DNA of 10,602 nt from an uncultured Pirellulaceae bacterium (GCA_934255105.1 CAKQNH010000089.1:1-10602); one strand, 5' to 3'. Shown: positions 1 to 7,085, counted from the stretch's first letter. Translations and numbers: made by a program. The notes: a model not told the origin generated them from the sequence alone.

Positions 1-223
1 AGGTCACATAGAATGCCCTATATCAGACCCTGCGCTGGGTCACAACCCCCAACAGTGACGCTGCAAGGAATTTCACAATGCGTAGACTTTTCCGCTTTTT
101 CATGTTGACCGGCCTATGCTGCTGTCGATACTCTCTGTGGAAACTGTATACGGGTTTCTCACCGCTCCCATTGCTAGCACCCCGCCGGGTCATGGAACCA
201 ATCTACCTGCCAGAAGCCAAAGC
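1..223. other. Left-edge non-coding stretch before the glycosyltransferase
   Basis: No gene can be assigned with confidence. An AAGGA motif at about 64-68 lies eight to nine bases before an ATG at 78, which looks like a good ribosome site. The frame it opens stops at 365, runs out of frame into the glycosyltransferase, and has a protein unlike any family I recognise (cysteine- and arginine-rich, no domain). It may be chance, or a short leader peptide. The glycosyltransferase frame itself is open back to 116, so its start is uncertain within this stretch. Confidence 0.4.
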
Positions 224-1609
224 ATGTTTGAACGCATTTTTATCGACGCGAGCTATACGCTCGCCTCCGGCAAAAACTCCGGCATCGAGCGCGTCGTGCG
301 CAGTTTGCTGCGGGAGAGTGCGCAATTGGCCGACACTGGCGCGATTCCCAAGCCACAATCCATAATCTCGATCGACGGGAAGTTTTATGCTCCCGACGCT
401 CAGCAGTTGGCCACGTTTCAGCGGCCAGCGGCCATGCATGCCAATGTAATGGCACAAATGCCGCGACTGTATCGAATCTTGGCGGAGCTGGTGTGCGCGG
501 CCGTTCCCTCCCGCAAATTGCGGAAATGGGCGATTCCCCAGGCAGGGCATCTGGGCCTTTTTAAGCTGCCGCACAATTGGTACGAATCGCACGTTCGCCG
601 CCAGATTACTCAGCGTTGCACTCCGCTGGAGTTTCATCCGGGCGACCTAGTCCTGCTGCCAGACGCCTACTGGGTCAACCGCTTGCGGAGCAGCGTCTGG
701 GAAGCGGCCAGTCGAGTGCGCGAACAAGGGGGCCTGATCGCCACCTTGCTCTACGACTTGATCCCCCTGACGCATCCCGAGTTCGTGGGGCTTAAACGCC
801 AAGCAGCTTTTCTAGATTACCTGAAGAAGACAGCCGAACACTCGGATCTGCTCCTGGCCATCTCCGCCACCGTTCGCGACCAAGTGGCCAGCTTCCTGCC
901 GACGATCGCCGACGGCGATAAACCCATCTGCCGCGACGTCCGCGCGATCCAGTTGGGGGCAGAGCTGGAGAGTATCAGCGGTCCAGTCCGCCAAGAAGTG
1001 CGCGACTTGTTTGCTGCCGACCAAGCTCCGTATTTGATGGTGGCCACCTTTGACCCGCGCAAAAATCATCGCCTGCTGCTGGATACTTTCGAACTATTGT
1101 GGAGCCAGCAGCCCGACTTGAAGCTCTGCTTGGTAGGCCGCATCGGCTCGCGCTGCGACGAATTGGTCCAGCGCATCGTCGAGCATCCCCGTTTAGGCAA
1201 AACTCTATTTCTTTTTAGCGATTTGTCCGATGCCGAACTGCACCATTGCTACCAAGGTGCCCGCGGTGTTGTTTTTCCGTCGATTGTCGAAGGCTTTGGA
1301 CTGCCCATCGTTGAATCTCTGTTTTTCGGCAAAAAGACCTTCGCCAGCGATACGCCCATACACCGCGAGGTAGGCGCAGAGGACTGCAGCTATTTCAGTC
1401 TAGAACACCCAGGTTCGCTGGTCGCAAGCATCTTGGAATGGGAACGAGAGTTGGCCGAGGGAATGCAGTCGCCGCCACGCCGCCGCCAACTGACCACTTG
1501 GCAGCAATGCGCCCGCCAAGTCTTCGAGCATTGCGAACAAGCGGCTGCGGCCCGCTTCGACACCGCCCAACCCGCCGTTTCGGCCCAGGTTCTTCAGCGG
1601 GTTGCCTAG
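224..1609 (+). CDS. Glycosyltransferase, GT4 (group 1) family
   Basis: Transfers a sugar from a nucleotide-sugar donor, probably at the cytoplasmic face of the membrane for polysaccharide or glycoconjugate synthesis; donor and acceptor cannot be read from sequence. The protein is 461 aa from the chosen start. Residues 5-30 (IFIDAS...SGIERVVRSL) are the N-terminal strand and glycine-loop region of GT-B enzymes. The C-terminal Rossmann domain begins near residue 269 (YLMVATFDPRKNH), has LVGRIG near 303, and holds the EX7E donor-site motif as EGFGLPIVE, with E356 and E364. The tail after about 415 is arginine/glutamine/alanine-rich. The frame is open to an ATG at 116, but the 36 extra residues resemble no domain or good signal peptide, and the family normally starts just before the IFIDAS strand, so ATG 224 is preferred. 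No Shine-Dalgarno precedes either start. No other polysaccharide gene is in view, so its pathway is unknown. Confidence 0.9.
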   Translation: MFERIFIDASYTLASGKNSGIERVVRSLLRESAQLADTGAIPKPQSIISIDGKFYAPDAQQLATFQRPAAMHANVMAQMPRLYRILAELVCAAVPSRKLRKWAIPQAGHLGLFKLPHNWYESHVRRQITQRCTPLEFHPGDLVLLPDAYWVNRLRSSVWEAASRVREQGGLIATLLYDLIPLTHPEFVGLKRQAAFLDYLKKTAEHSDLLLAISATVRDQVASFLPTIADGDKPICRDVRAIQLGAELESISGPVRQEVRDLFAADQAPYLMVATFDPRKNHRLLLDTFELLWSQQPDLKLCLVGRIGSRCDELVQRIVEHPRLGKTLFLFSDLSDAELHHCYQGARGVVFPSIVEGFGLPIVESLFFGKKTFASDTPIHREVGAEDCSYFSLEHPGSLVASILEWERELAEGMQSPPRRRQLTTWQQCARQVFEHCEQAAAARFDTAQPAVSAQVLQRVA

Positions 1610-1626
1610 ACTGCGCCGCGTTTACC

Positions 1627-1706
1627 CCGCTTGTCATTTTGGCCACCGGTCGCCATCTTGGTAGCTGTCCGAGCGCTGCCTGCCGTTTGTCATGCTGGCG
1701 ACCGTT
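1627..1706 (+). repeat. Imperfect 24-base direct repeat in the thrS leader
   Basis: Copy 1 is 1627-1650 and copy 2 is 1683-1706, offset by 56 bases. Both share CCG, TTGTCAT, TGGC and ACCG blocks in the same spacing; 19 of 24 positions agree by eye. It lies between the glycosyltransferase stop and the thrS start, so it may be an operator pair or a chance duplication. No convincing sigma-70 promoter could be placed in this gap, although TTGTCA resembles a -35 box in both copies. Confidence 0.45.
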
Positions 1707-1785
1707 CTGCAGCGCTCACGTATTTCTCGCTAACATATCTCCCCCTATCCTGTTGCAGCACCCTTTGTAGAGGCGACTGCACACC

Positions 1786-1804
1786 CTGCCGGAGGCAGCC
1801 CATG
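1786..1804 (+). promoter_or_regulatory. thrS ribosome binding site within a hairpin
   Basis: GGAGG at 1791-1795 is the best Shine-Dalgarno in the window, six bases before ATG 1802, and it fixes the thrS start against the in-frame upstream extension to 1631. The site is inside a perfect small hairpin: CTGCC (1786-1790), loop GGA (1791-1793), GGCAG (1794-1798). GCTGCCT at 1675-1681 can also pair with AGGCAGC at 1793-1799. Both structures would hide the ribosome site, which suggests translational control; this is inference. Confidence 0.6.
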
Positions 1805-3997
1805 CTCCAAATCCAATTGCCCGATGGATCGATCGTTGAGCACCCCGCGACAGCCACCGCTTTAGATGTGGCCGAGAAGATTGGATCGCGTTTGGCTAAA
1901 GCTGTCGTAGCTGCCAAGATCGGCAATGCGATCGTCGATGCGAATCGCCCCTTGAGCGGGCTGACCGACCAGTCGCCAATACCGCTGACGCTGCTGACCG
2001 ACCGCGATCCCGAGGCGCTCGATGTGCTGCGGCACTCTAGCGCGCACATTATGGCGCGGGCCGTAATGCGACTTTTCCCCGGTGTTTCTTTGGCCTTCGG
2101 CCCCACTATCGACAACGGCTTTTACTATGATTTCGAGCTGGAGCATAAGCTGAGCGACGATGATTTCGCCGCCATCGAAGCCGAGATGGCACAGATCATT
2201 GCACAGGCTGAGCCGTTTGAACAATTTTCGTTAGGACGCGACGAAGCTCTCAAGCTGTGCGGTGACCTGCACCAAACCCTGAAGGTCGAGCACATTTCGA
2301 CGGGCTTGGCCGAGCATGAGCAGCTCGGCTTCTATCGCCAGGGAGAGTTCGTCGATCTGTGCCGCGGCCCGCACATTCCCGACGCCAGCAAAGTGAAAGC
2401 CTTCAAGCTGCTGAGCGTAGCCGGCGCGTATTGGAAGGGGGACGCACAGGGGAAGCAACTGCAGCGACTCTACGGTACCGCTTGGTTCAGCCCCAAGGAC
2501 CAGCAAGCCTACTTGGATCAGTTGGCCGAAGCGCGCCGCCGAGATCACCGCGTGTTGGGAAAAAAGATGGGGCTGTTTCAAATCAGCCCCGAAGTGGGCC
2601 AGGGGCTCTGTTTGTGGCTCCCTAAGGGTGCCCGCGTGCGCGTGCTGCTGGAAGATTTCCTGCGCAACGAACTGCTCCGCCGCGGCTACGAACCGGTCTT
2701 CAGCCCACATATCGGCCGGGTGGAAATGTACGAAACCAGCGGCCATTTCCCCTACTACCGCGACAGCCAATTTCCTCCGCTGTTTGTCGACCAAGCCGGC
2801 GGTCTCATCGACGCTTGGATCAGCCGCCTGCAGTCTCCCGAGGGCCTGACGCTCGAACAAGAGGGCCAGTTGAACGACGCGGCTGAAGTGCTGGGTGCGG
2901 AAATCCCCGACTATCGCCCCGAAGCCAGCATCGAAGACCGCGTGGCGGTGCTTCAAACTTGGCAGCGACAACACGAACGCTACTTGATCAAGCCCATGAA
3001 CTGCCCGCACCACGCGCAGATTTACAAAGCCCAACCCCGTTCGTATAAGCAATTGCCACTGCGGCTAATGGAGTTCGGCACCGTCTACCGCTACGAACAG
3101 ACAGGCGAGCTCAATGGTATGCTGCGTGTCCGCGGGTTGACTCAGGACGACGCGCACATCTTTTGCACCCAAGATCAAGTCGAAGAGGAGTTCCGCAACA
3201 CGATCGAGCTGACGCGATTTGTGTTGGAGAGCGTCGGACTCACGGACTATCGCGTGCAGTTGTCCCTGCGCGATCCGAAGAGCGACAAGTACGTCGGCAG
3301 CGATGAGAACTGGGCTAAGGCCGAAGCGGCGTTGCGACGTGTGCTCGAAGAGAGCGGGCTGAGCTTCCAAGCCGTCGAGGGAGAGGCCGCCTTCTATGGC
3401 CCCAAAGCGGACTTCATGGTCCGCGACTGCATCGGCCGCCAATGGCAACTGGGCACTGTGCAGCTCGACTACAACATGCCCGAACGTTTCCAATTGGAAT
3501 ACGTCGGTTCAGACAATGGCAGCCACCGACCAGTCATGATCCACCGCGCTCCATTCGGCTCGATGGAACGCTTTGTGGGTATGCTCATCGAACACTTCGC
3601 CGGGGCTTTTCCACTGTGGCTGGCACCCGAACAGGTTCGCCTGTTGCCGCTGAGCGAAAAGACCAACGACTATGCCCTAGAACTGGAACGCAAGATGACC
3701 GCCGCGGGCCTACGCGTCACGACCGACGTGCGCGGGGCGAAGGTGCAGGCCAAGATCCGCGATGCGCAGTTGGAGTTGATTCCCTATATGGCTGTGGTCG
3801 GGCCCAAGGAGGCCGCCGCCGGTGCGCTGGCGCTGCGAGATCGAATTGATGGGGACCTCGGCGCCATGCCAGTCGACCAGGCGCTGGAAAAACTACTCCA
3901 GGAAGTCAGCCAGCGGACCGTTCGCCAAGTAGTCAAAACCGACGATACTCAAACCGTCCCACCAGAAATGAGCGCGGACGGCAAGCATGAGTATTGA
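1802..3997 (+). CDS. thrS: Threonyl-tRNA synthetase
   Basis: Charges tRNA-Thr with threonine in the cytoplasm and hydrolyses mischarged Ser-tRNA-Thr. Domain order over 731 aa: TGS domain (about 1-63), editing domain (about 75-240) with H78, H82, C187 and H191 matching the HxxxH...CxxxH editing site, class II catalytic core (about 255-605), and anticodon-binding domain (about 610-708). The catalytic zinc ligands are C401 (in KPMNC), H452 (in DDAHIFC) and H581 (in VMIHRA). Motif 2 includes the [11 protein letters not shown] segment and motif 3 is GSMERF with R590. The enzyme is longer than the usual ~640 aa: residues about 328-392 are extra relative to E. coli ThrRS and fall just before C401. 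A short polar tail (about 712-731) follows the anticodon domain. The start at 1802 follows a clear GGAGG site and begins the TGS fold directly. infC, rpmI and rplT, often next to thrS, are not downstream. Confidence 0.98.
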   Translation: MLQIQLPDGSIVEHPATATALDVAEKIGSRLAKAVVAAKIGNAIVDANRPLSGLTDQSPIPLTLLTDRDPEALDVLRHSSAHIMARAVMRLFPGVSLAFGPTIDNGFYYDFELEHKLSDDDFAAIEAEMAQIIAQAEPFEQFSLGRDEALKLCGDLHQTLKVEHISTGLAEHEQLGFYRQGEFVDLCRGPHIPDASKVKAFKLLSVAGAYWKGDAQGKQLQRLYGTAWFSPKDQQAYLDQLAEARRRDHRVLGKKMGLFQISPEVGQGLCLWLPKGARVRVLLEDFLRNELLRRGYEPVFSPHIGRVEMYETSGHFPYYRDSQFPPLFVDQAGGLIDAWISRLQSPEGLTLEQEGQLNDAAEVLGAEIPDYRPEASIEDRVAVLQTWQRQHERYLIKPMNCPHHAQIYKAQPRSYKQLPLRLMEFGTVYRYEQTGELNGMLRVRGLTQDDAHIFCTQDQVEEEFRNTIELTRFVLESVGLTDYRVQLSLRDPKSDKYVGSDENWAKAEAALRRVLEESGLSFQAVEGEAAFYGPKADFMVRDCIGRQWQLGTVQLDYNMPERFQLEYVGSDNGSHRPVMIHRAPFGSMERFVGMLIEHFAGAFPLWLAPEQVRLLPLSEKTNDYALELERKMTAAGLRVTTDVRGAKVQAKIRDAQLELIPYMAVVGPKEAAAGALALRDRIDGDLGAMPVDQALEKLLQEVSQRTVRQVVKTDDTQTVPPEMSADGKHEY

Positions 3998-4010
3998 GGC
4001 GACGCCTCAA
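3994..4010 (+). other. Hairpin overlapping the thrS stop codon
   Basis: A perfect inverted repeat TTGAGGC - GAC - GCCTCAA, with a 7-bp stem and 3-base loop, contains the TGA stop (3995-3997). No T-run follows, so it is not a standard intrinsic terminator. It may protect the mRNA 3' end, or be a diverged relative of the short-loop palindromes that follow. Confidence 0.6.
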
Positions 4011-4020
4011 CAGCCTTAAT

Positions 4021-4095
4021 CGTAGAACGGTTGTCCCAACCGTTCCGTAGAACGGTTGTCCCAACCGTTCCGTAGAACGGTTGTCCCAACCGTTT
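4021..4095 (+). repeat. Three tandem 25-base REP-like palindromes (type A)
   Basis: Copies are at 4021-4045, 4046-4070 and 4071-4095, head to tail with no spacer. The first two are identical; the third ends in T instead of C. Each unit reads C, GTAG foot, stem AACGGTTG, loop TCC, stem CAACCGTT, C. The 8-bp stem, 3-base loop and 5' GTAG tetranucleotide match the layout of repetitive extragenic palindromes mobilised by RAYT (TnpA-REP) transposases in other bacteria. No such transposase is in this window. Confidence 0.9.
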
Positions 4096-4096
4096 T

Positions 4097-4246
4097 CCGA
4101 AGCAGTTGGGACAACTGCTCTACTCTCCGAAGCAGTTGGGACAACTGCTCTACTCACCGAAGCAGGTGGGACAACTGCTCTACTCTCCGAAGCAGTTGGG
4201 ACAACTGCTCTACTTTCCGAAGCAGGTGGGACAACTGCTCTACTTT
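4097..4246 (-). repeat. Five tandem 30-base REP-like palindromes (type B, inverted)
   Basis: Exact 30-base period with copies at 4097-4126, 4127-4156, 4157-4186, 4187-4216 and 4217-4246. On the + strand each unit holds stem AGCAGTTG, loop GGA, stem CAACTGCT, then CTAC. Read on the - strand this becomes GTAG, AGCAGTTG, TCC, CAACTGCT: the same architecture and core as the type A units, in opposite orientation. Copies 3 and 5 carry GGTGGG where copies 1, 2 and 4 have GTTGGG, which breaks one stem pair. Type A and B arrays together form a convergent mosaic. Confidence 0.9.
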
Positions 4247-4289
4247 CTACCCCAATATTAAAGATGGACGGAGCACTAACCTCAAAACT

Positions 4290-4320
4290 GCTTCACCGGT
4301 GGGCAAGCCCACGAAGCGGT
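4290..4320. repeat. Hairpin with GTGGGC/GCCCAC core
   Basis: GTGGGC (4299-4304), loop AA, GCCCAC (4307-4312) forms a perfect 6-bp stem. The flanks GCTTC (4290-4294) and GAAGC (4313-4317) extend it after a 4-base bulge (ACCG). The GTGGGCAA core also occurs in the long inverted repeat at 7086-7152, so this may be a second short palindromic repeat family. Confidence 0.5.
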
Positions 4321-4379
4321 CGGGATCACCCACGTGTTACGAGCGGAATGCTAGCTAATGTTACTAGCGAAAATCGCAC

Positions 4380-4404
4380 GGCATCCTGCCAAGTTGAGGA
4401 TGCC
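4380..4404. other. Perfect 8-bp hairpin followed by an A-run
   Basis: GGCATCCT (4380-4387) and AGGATGCC (4397-4404) are exact reverse complements around a 9-base loop. AAAAAA follows at 4405-4410. On the + strand there is no T-run, and on the - strand the T-run precedes the hairpin, so it does not have the order of an intrinsic terminator on either strand. Its role is unknown. Confidence 0.5.
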
Positions 4405-4505
4405 AAAAAACTCTGGCTCATTACAATGTAAGGAGAGTTAGGCTCCCAGCGAGTTCAGCGGCGAGCCAGCCAGTTCCCGCCAAATTAACTAGCCATTGCG
4501 CCCTT

Positions 4506-4511
4506 TATAAA
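4506..4511 (+). promoter_or_regulatory. Possible -10 box close to the HEAT-like gene
   Basis: TATAAA lies 13 bases before ATG 4525. If used, transcription would start roughly ten bases before the ATG, giving an almost leaderless mRNA; this agrees with the lack of a Shine-Dalgarno sequence before this start. No good -35 box is seen 16-18 bases upstream (the stretch is AAATTAAC), so the call is weak. Confidence 0.3.
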
Positions 4512-4524
4512 GTGTCGCCTGCCC

Positions 4525-5844
4525 ATGAAAAAAAACCTATCCTACAGAGGGGTTTGCAGTTCAGTGGGCTACTTTCGTTCCGGCTGCGGACACTGTTGGC
4601 TAACTATTCTAGTGCTTGCTACCGCTGCAATTCCCGCCCATGGGCAAGCGACCGATGCAAACCTTTCGAGGCGCGACGCACAGCTTGTAGAGCAGTTAGG
4701 TGCTGAGAAATTTCAAACTCGCGAGCTGGCCACGGCGGAGTTGCTCGAGCGGGGCGAGCAGGTCCTGCCGCTGTTGCGATCTGTCCCCGCTACCGCCCCC
4801 TACGAAGTTCGGCACCGCGCTGGGCTGATTGCACAACAGCTTGAAAATGACAAGTTCGTAGCCCTTTCGCGCAGCTTTTTACTGGATCTAGATGGCGAGA
4901 AGTCCTACGGCTTGCCCAGTTGGCACCGTTATCGAGAGCTGGTTGGAAGTTCGCGAACTAGCAAGTTGCTGTTTTTGGACATGATTCGTCGACAGCCCGA
5001 GGTAGCCCGGCTGATCGAGCTGGCGGGCCCAGCAGACCAGAGCTCTGCCGACGGTTCCGCTGCCGCGATGCGCGCATTGGAAACCATAGCTTCGTTGGAA
5101 GCGGTCCGTTTGCGCGAGGAATTGTTCTCTTTCCGCGCGACAACATTGGGAGACGCAGTAGCCATGTTGTTGGTCGCAGCTACGCTCCCCACGCAGACTC
5201 CTGTCGAAATCAGCGACATCATATCCATCTGCGAACGCCGGTCGTTCGACGGAAGTATTCACAAAGACGGATACAAAAGCTGCCTGCGCAAGCTGCTGGC
5301 TGAATGGCTTCCCAAGACGCACGCAGCCATGGCACCGGCAGCCATGACCTGTGCCTTGGATCACGATCTGGCCGAAGGTGCCAGCATCGCGCGTCGCTGC
5401 CTGGCAGCCAACTTCGACAATGATACTCGTACTTTGGCGTTCTATTGCTTGTCTCGCTTTGGCGACGAGACCGACGTGCCGCTGCTGGCTACTTGGTTAG
5501 ATGACGGCGCGGTCGTGGATGAATTCGCCCGCAGCGCGATCGAAGGGCGGGACGCAACGTCTGAGGATAGTGGAGTTCACGAAAGCAATTCGGCTCCCCC
5601 GCTAATACCTGCGGAGCCTCAGCGTTCCAACCACTTTGTCGTCCGCATCAGCGATCTCGCGTTGGTCACCTCCATGTTGTTGCTGGGCGAAAATCCGCAG
5701 TCGCTTTTTCCCCGCTTTGAGGAGCACCCCAAAAGTGGCTTCTTCATCCATTCGCTAGCCAGCCCTGCAAACGCAGTCGCTGAGCAGCAAAAAATGATTC
5801 AGCAATGGAAACAGCAGCACCTACCACCGCGCAGCGAAAGCTGA
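4525..5844 (+). CDS. Secreted HEAT-like repeat protein, function unknown
   Basis: A 439-aa predicted exported protein. Residues 1-5 are lysine-containing (MKKN), a hydrophobic stretch is at about 24-38 (CWLTILVLATAAIPA), and AHG-QA near 40 is a plausible signal peptidase I site. Residues 52-108 (LVEQLGAEKFQTRELAT... to AGLIAQQLE) match the helical pair of HEAT-like modules common in planctomycete secreted proteins, with the usual alternating hydrophobic and charged pattern. Two further helical blocks (about 180-222 and 285-325) are also HEAT/ARM-like. After a low-complexity stretch (about 342-368), the segment RISDLALVTSMLLLGENPQ and the C-terminal QQKMIQQWKQQ resemble a degenerate form of a C-terminal module I associate with planctomycete proteins of this type. 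No catalytic motif is visible; a protein-binding scaffold role is inferred. bioF starts 13 bases after the stop, suggesting one transcript. No Shine-Dalgarno precedes the start. Confidence 0.8.
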   Translation: MKKNLSYRGVCSSVGYFRSGCGHCWLTILVLATAAIPAHGQATDANLSRRDAQLVEQLGAEKFQTRELATAELLERGEQVLPLLRSVPATAPYEVRHRAGLIAQQLENDKFVALSRSFLLDLDGEKSYGLPSWHRYRELVGSSRTSKLLFLDMIRRQPEVARLIELAGPADQSSADGSAAAMRALETIASLEAVRLREELFSFRATTLGDAVAMLLVAATLPTQTPVEISDIISICERRSFDGSIHKDGYKSCLRKLLAEWLPKTHAAMAPAAMTCALDHDLAEGASIARRCLAANFDNDTRTLAFYCLSRFGDETDVPLLATWLDDGAVVDEFARSAIEGRDATSEDSGVHESNSAPPLIPAEPQRSNHFVVRISDLALVTSMLLLGENPQSLFPRFEEHPKSGFFIHSLASPANAVAEQQKMIQQWKQQHLPPRSES

Positions 5845-5857
5845 CGCGTGGCTCGCT

Positions 5858-7072
5858 ATGTCTGAGAGCTGGCATTCCTTTCTTGAACAATCCAAACGCA
5901 AGGTAGCTGATGCCAAGCGAACGCGCCAGCGCCGCCCGCTCGATCTAGCCGGACTGATCGACTTTGGCAGCAATGACTATCTTGGTTTGCGCGGCCATCC
6001 TGAAGTGCTAGCCGCCCTCCATCGGGCGACCAAGCAATCTTCTCACTCGCAGACATGCCAACGGCAGACGTCTCAATTGCAGTCCTCTCCTGACGCTCAG
6101 CCTTCCCCAACTCCCCCTGTGCGTTGGGGTGCGGGTGCGAGCCCGGTATTGTCAGGCTACACGACACACCATGCCCTTCTCGAAGAGAGCCTAGCGGCGT
6201 TTTCTGCAACGGACGCGGCGTTGGTCTTCAGCAGTGGCTTCGGCTGCCACTCGGGGAGCGTAGCCTGCTTGGCGGGCAGCGAGGACTTGATCCTCAGCGA
6301 CCGCCTGAACCACGCCAGCCTGATCGATGGTTGCCGCCTCAGCCGAGCGACCACCGTGATCTATCCGCATGGAGATGCAGGTTTCGTCCGCCAATACCTG
6401 CAGCAGCACCGCCATCAGTTTGCCAAAGTCCTGTTGCTCAGCGAATCGATTTTCAGCATGGATGGCGATGCCGCTCCGCTGGTCGATTTGGTTGAATTGG
6501 CCCAGCGATACGACGCGGGCTTGGTCGTTGACGAAGCCCATGCGGTCGGCGTCTACGGGCCGCGCGGCGGAGGTCTGTTAGAGGAATTGGATCTGCAATC
6601 GCACGTGTTAGCCAAGCTCGGGACGCTCAGCAAAGCGCTCGGGGGCGTGGGGGGCTACGTCGCCGGAGACCAAGATCTGATTGCCTATCTGGTCAACCAC
6701 TGCCGCAGCTATTTGTTCAGCACGGCTTCCCCAGGCCCGTCTCTGGTCGCTGCTCACCGCGCTCTGCAATTGCTGGTCGACATGCCTGACCAGCGGCAAT
6801 CGCTGCGGCAGCGATCCACGGAATTGCGCCAACAACTGCGCCGCATTGGGCTGGACGTCCCCGAGGGTAACAGTCCCATAGTTCCCGTGATCGTAGGTAC
6901 TGAAGCTCGAGCTCTGGAGCTGGGCGGGCAGTTATGGGAACGCGGCATTTACGTCCCAGCCATACGCCCCCCTACGGTCCCCGACGGCACATGCCGACTA
7001 AGGATCAGTCTTTCGACTAGCCACACCACCGAACAGATCGAGCGGCTCGTCTCCGCGTTGAAAGAGTGCTAG
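5858..7072 (+). CDS. bioF: 8-amino-7-oxononanoate synthase (biotin synthesis)
   Basis: A PLP enzyme that condenses pimeloyl-ACP or pimeloyl-CoA with alanine to give 8-amino-7-oxononanoate, the first step of biotin ring assembly, in the cytoplasm. The 404-aa protein has the N-terminal FGSNDYLGL motif (36-44), SGYTTHHALLEESLAAF (99-115), the PLP-stacking histidine H152 in NHASL, the PLP-ring aspartate D225 and H228 in DEAHAVG, and the Schiff-base lysine K259 in TLSKALGG. IRPPTVPDGTCRLR near the C terminus favours BioF over the related KBL, serine palmitoyltransferase and ALAS enzymes of the alpha-oxoamine synthase family. Residues about 60-89 form a Ser/Gln/Pro-rich insertion of some 26 residues relative to E. 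coli BioF, between HPEV and the GAGASP substrate loop. ATG 5858 is 13 bases after the HEAT-like gene stop, with no Shine-Dalgarno; translational coupling is possible. No other bio gene is in the window. Confidence 0.93.
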   Translation: MSESWHSFLEQSKRKVADAKRTRQRRPLDLAGLIDFGSNDYLGLRGHPEVLAALHRATKQSSHSQTCQRQTSQLQSSPDAQPSPTPPVRWGAGASPVLSGYTTHHALLEESLAAFSATDAALVFSSGFGCHSGSVACLAGSEDLILSDRLNHASLIDGCRLSRATTVIYPHGDAGFVRQYLQQHRHQFAKVLLLSESIFSMDGDAAPLVDLVELAQRYDAGLVVDEAHAVGVYGPRGGGLLEELDLQSHVLAKLGTLSKALGGVGGYVAGDQDLIAYLVNHCRSYLFSTASPGPSLVAAHRALQLLVDMPDQRQSLRQRSTELRQQLRRIGLDVPEGNSPIVPVIVGTEARALELGGQLWERGIYVPAIRPPTVPDGTCRLRISLSTSHTTEQIERLVSALKEC

Positions 7073-7085
7073 GCAGTTCCTCGTT

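Larger units (their letters stand above)
3998..4524. other. 527-base intergenic region rich in palindromes
   Basis: This gap between thrS and the HEAT-like gene holds, in order: the hairpin on the thrS stop, three 25-base palindromic repeats, five 30-base repeats in the opposite orientation, a GTGGGC-AA-GCCCAC hairpin, a GGCATCCT/AGGATGCC hairpin, and a possible -10 box. Two long reading frames cross the repeats, but only because 30 is a multiple of three; neither has a ribosome site or a known domain. I see no real gene here. Confidence 0.75.

Noticed and set aside
78..365. 95-aa reading frame with a fair ribosome site before the glycosyltransferase
   Set aside because: It overlaps the glycosyltransferase out of frame for some 140 bases and shows no domain. 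A leader peptide cannot be excluded.
1631..1801. N-terminal extension of ThrRS
   Set aside because: The extra 57 residues start at TTG without a ribosome site and precede the TGS domain without similarity to it. GGAGG before ATG 1802 decides the start.
1610..1801. T-box riboswitch upstream of thrS
   Set aside because: I found no T-box sequence of the GGTGG-ACCGCG type and no terminator with a T-run in the leader.
2231..3052. 273-aa reading frame antisense to thrS
   Set aside because: It lies wholly inside a certain thrS coding region; long antisense frames are common in GC-rich genes, and its protein shows no recognisable motif.
4021..4246. CRISPR array
   Set aside because: The repeats abut with no unique spacers, are palindromic throughout, and change orientation; no cas gene is near.
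4380..4410. Intrinsic terminator at the GGCATCCT hairpin
   Set aside because: The homopolymer run is A on the + strand and precedes the hairpin as T on the - strand, so the order is wrong for termination in either direction.
4056..4431. Small proteins of about 100-116 aa with 10-residue repeats
   Set aside because: Two different frames are open at once because the 30-base period is a multiple of three. Neither has a ribosome site, and the protein sequence is just the translated palindrome.
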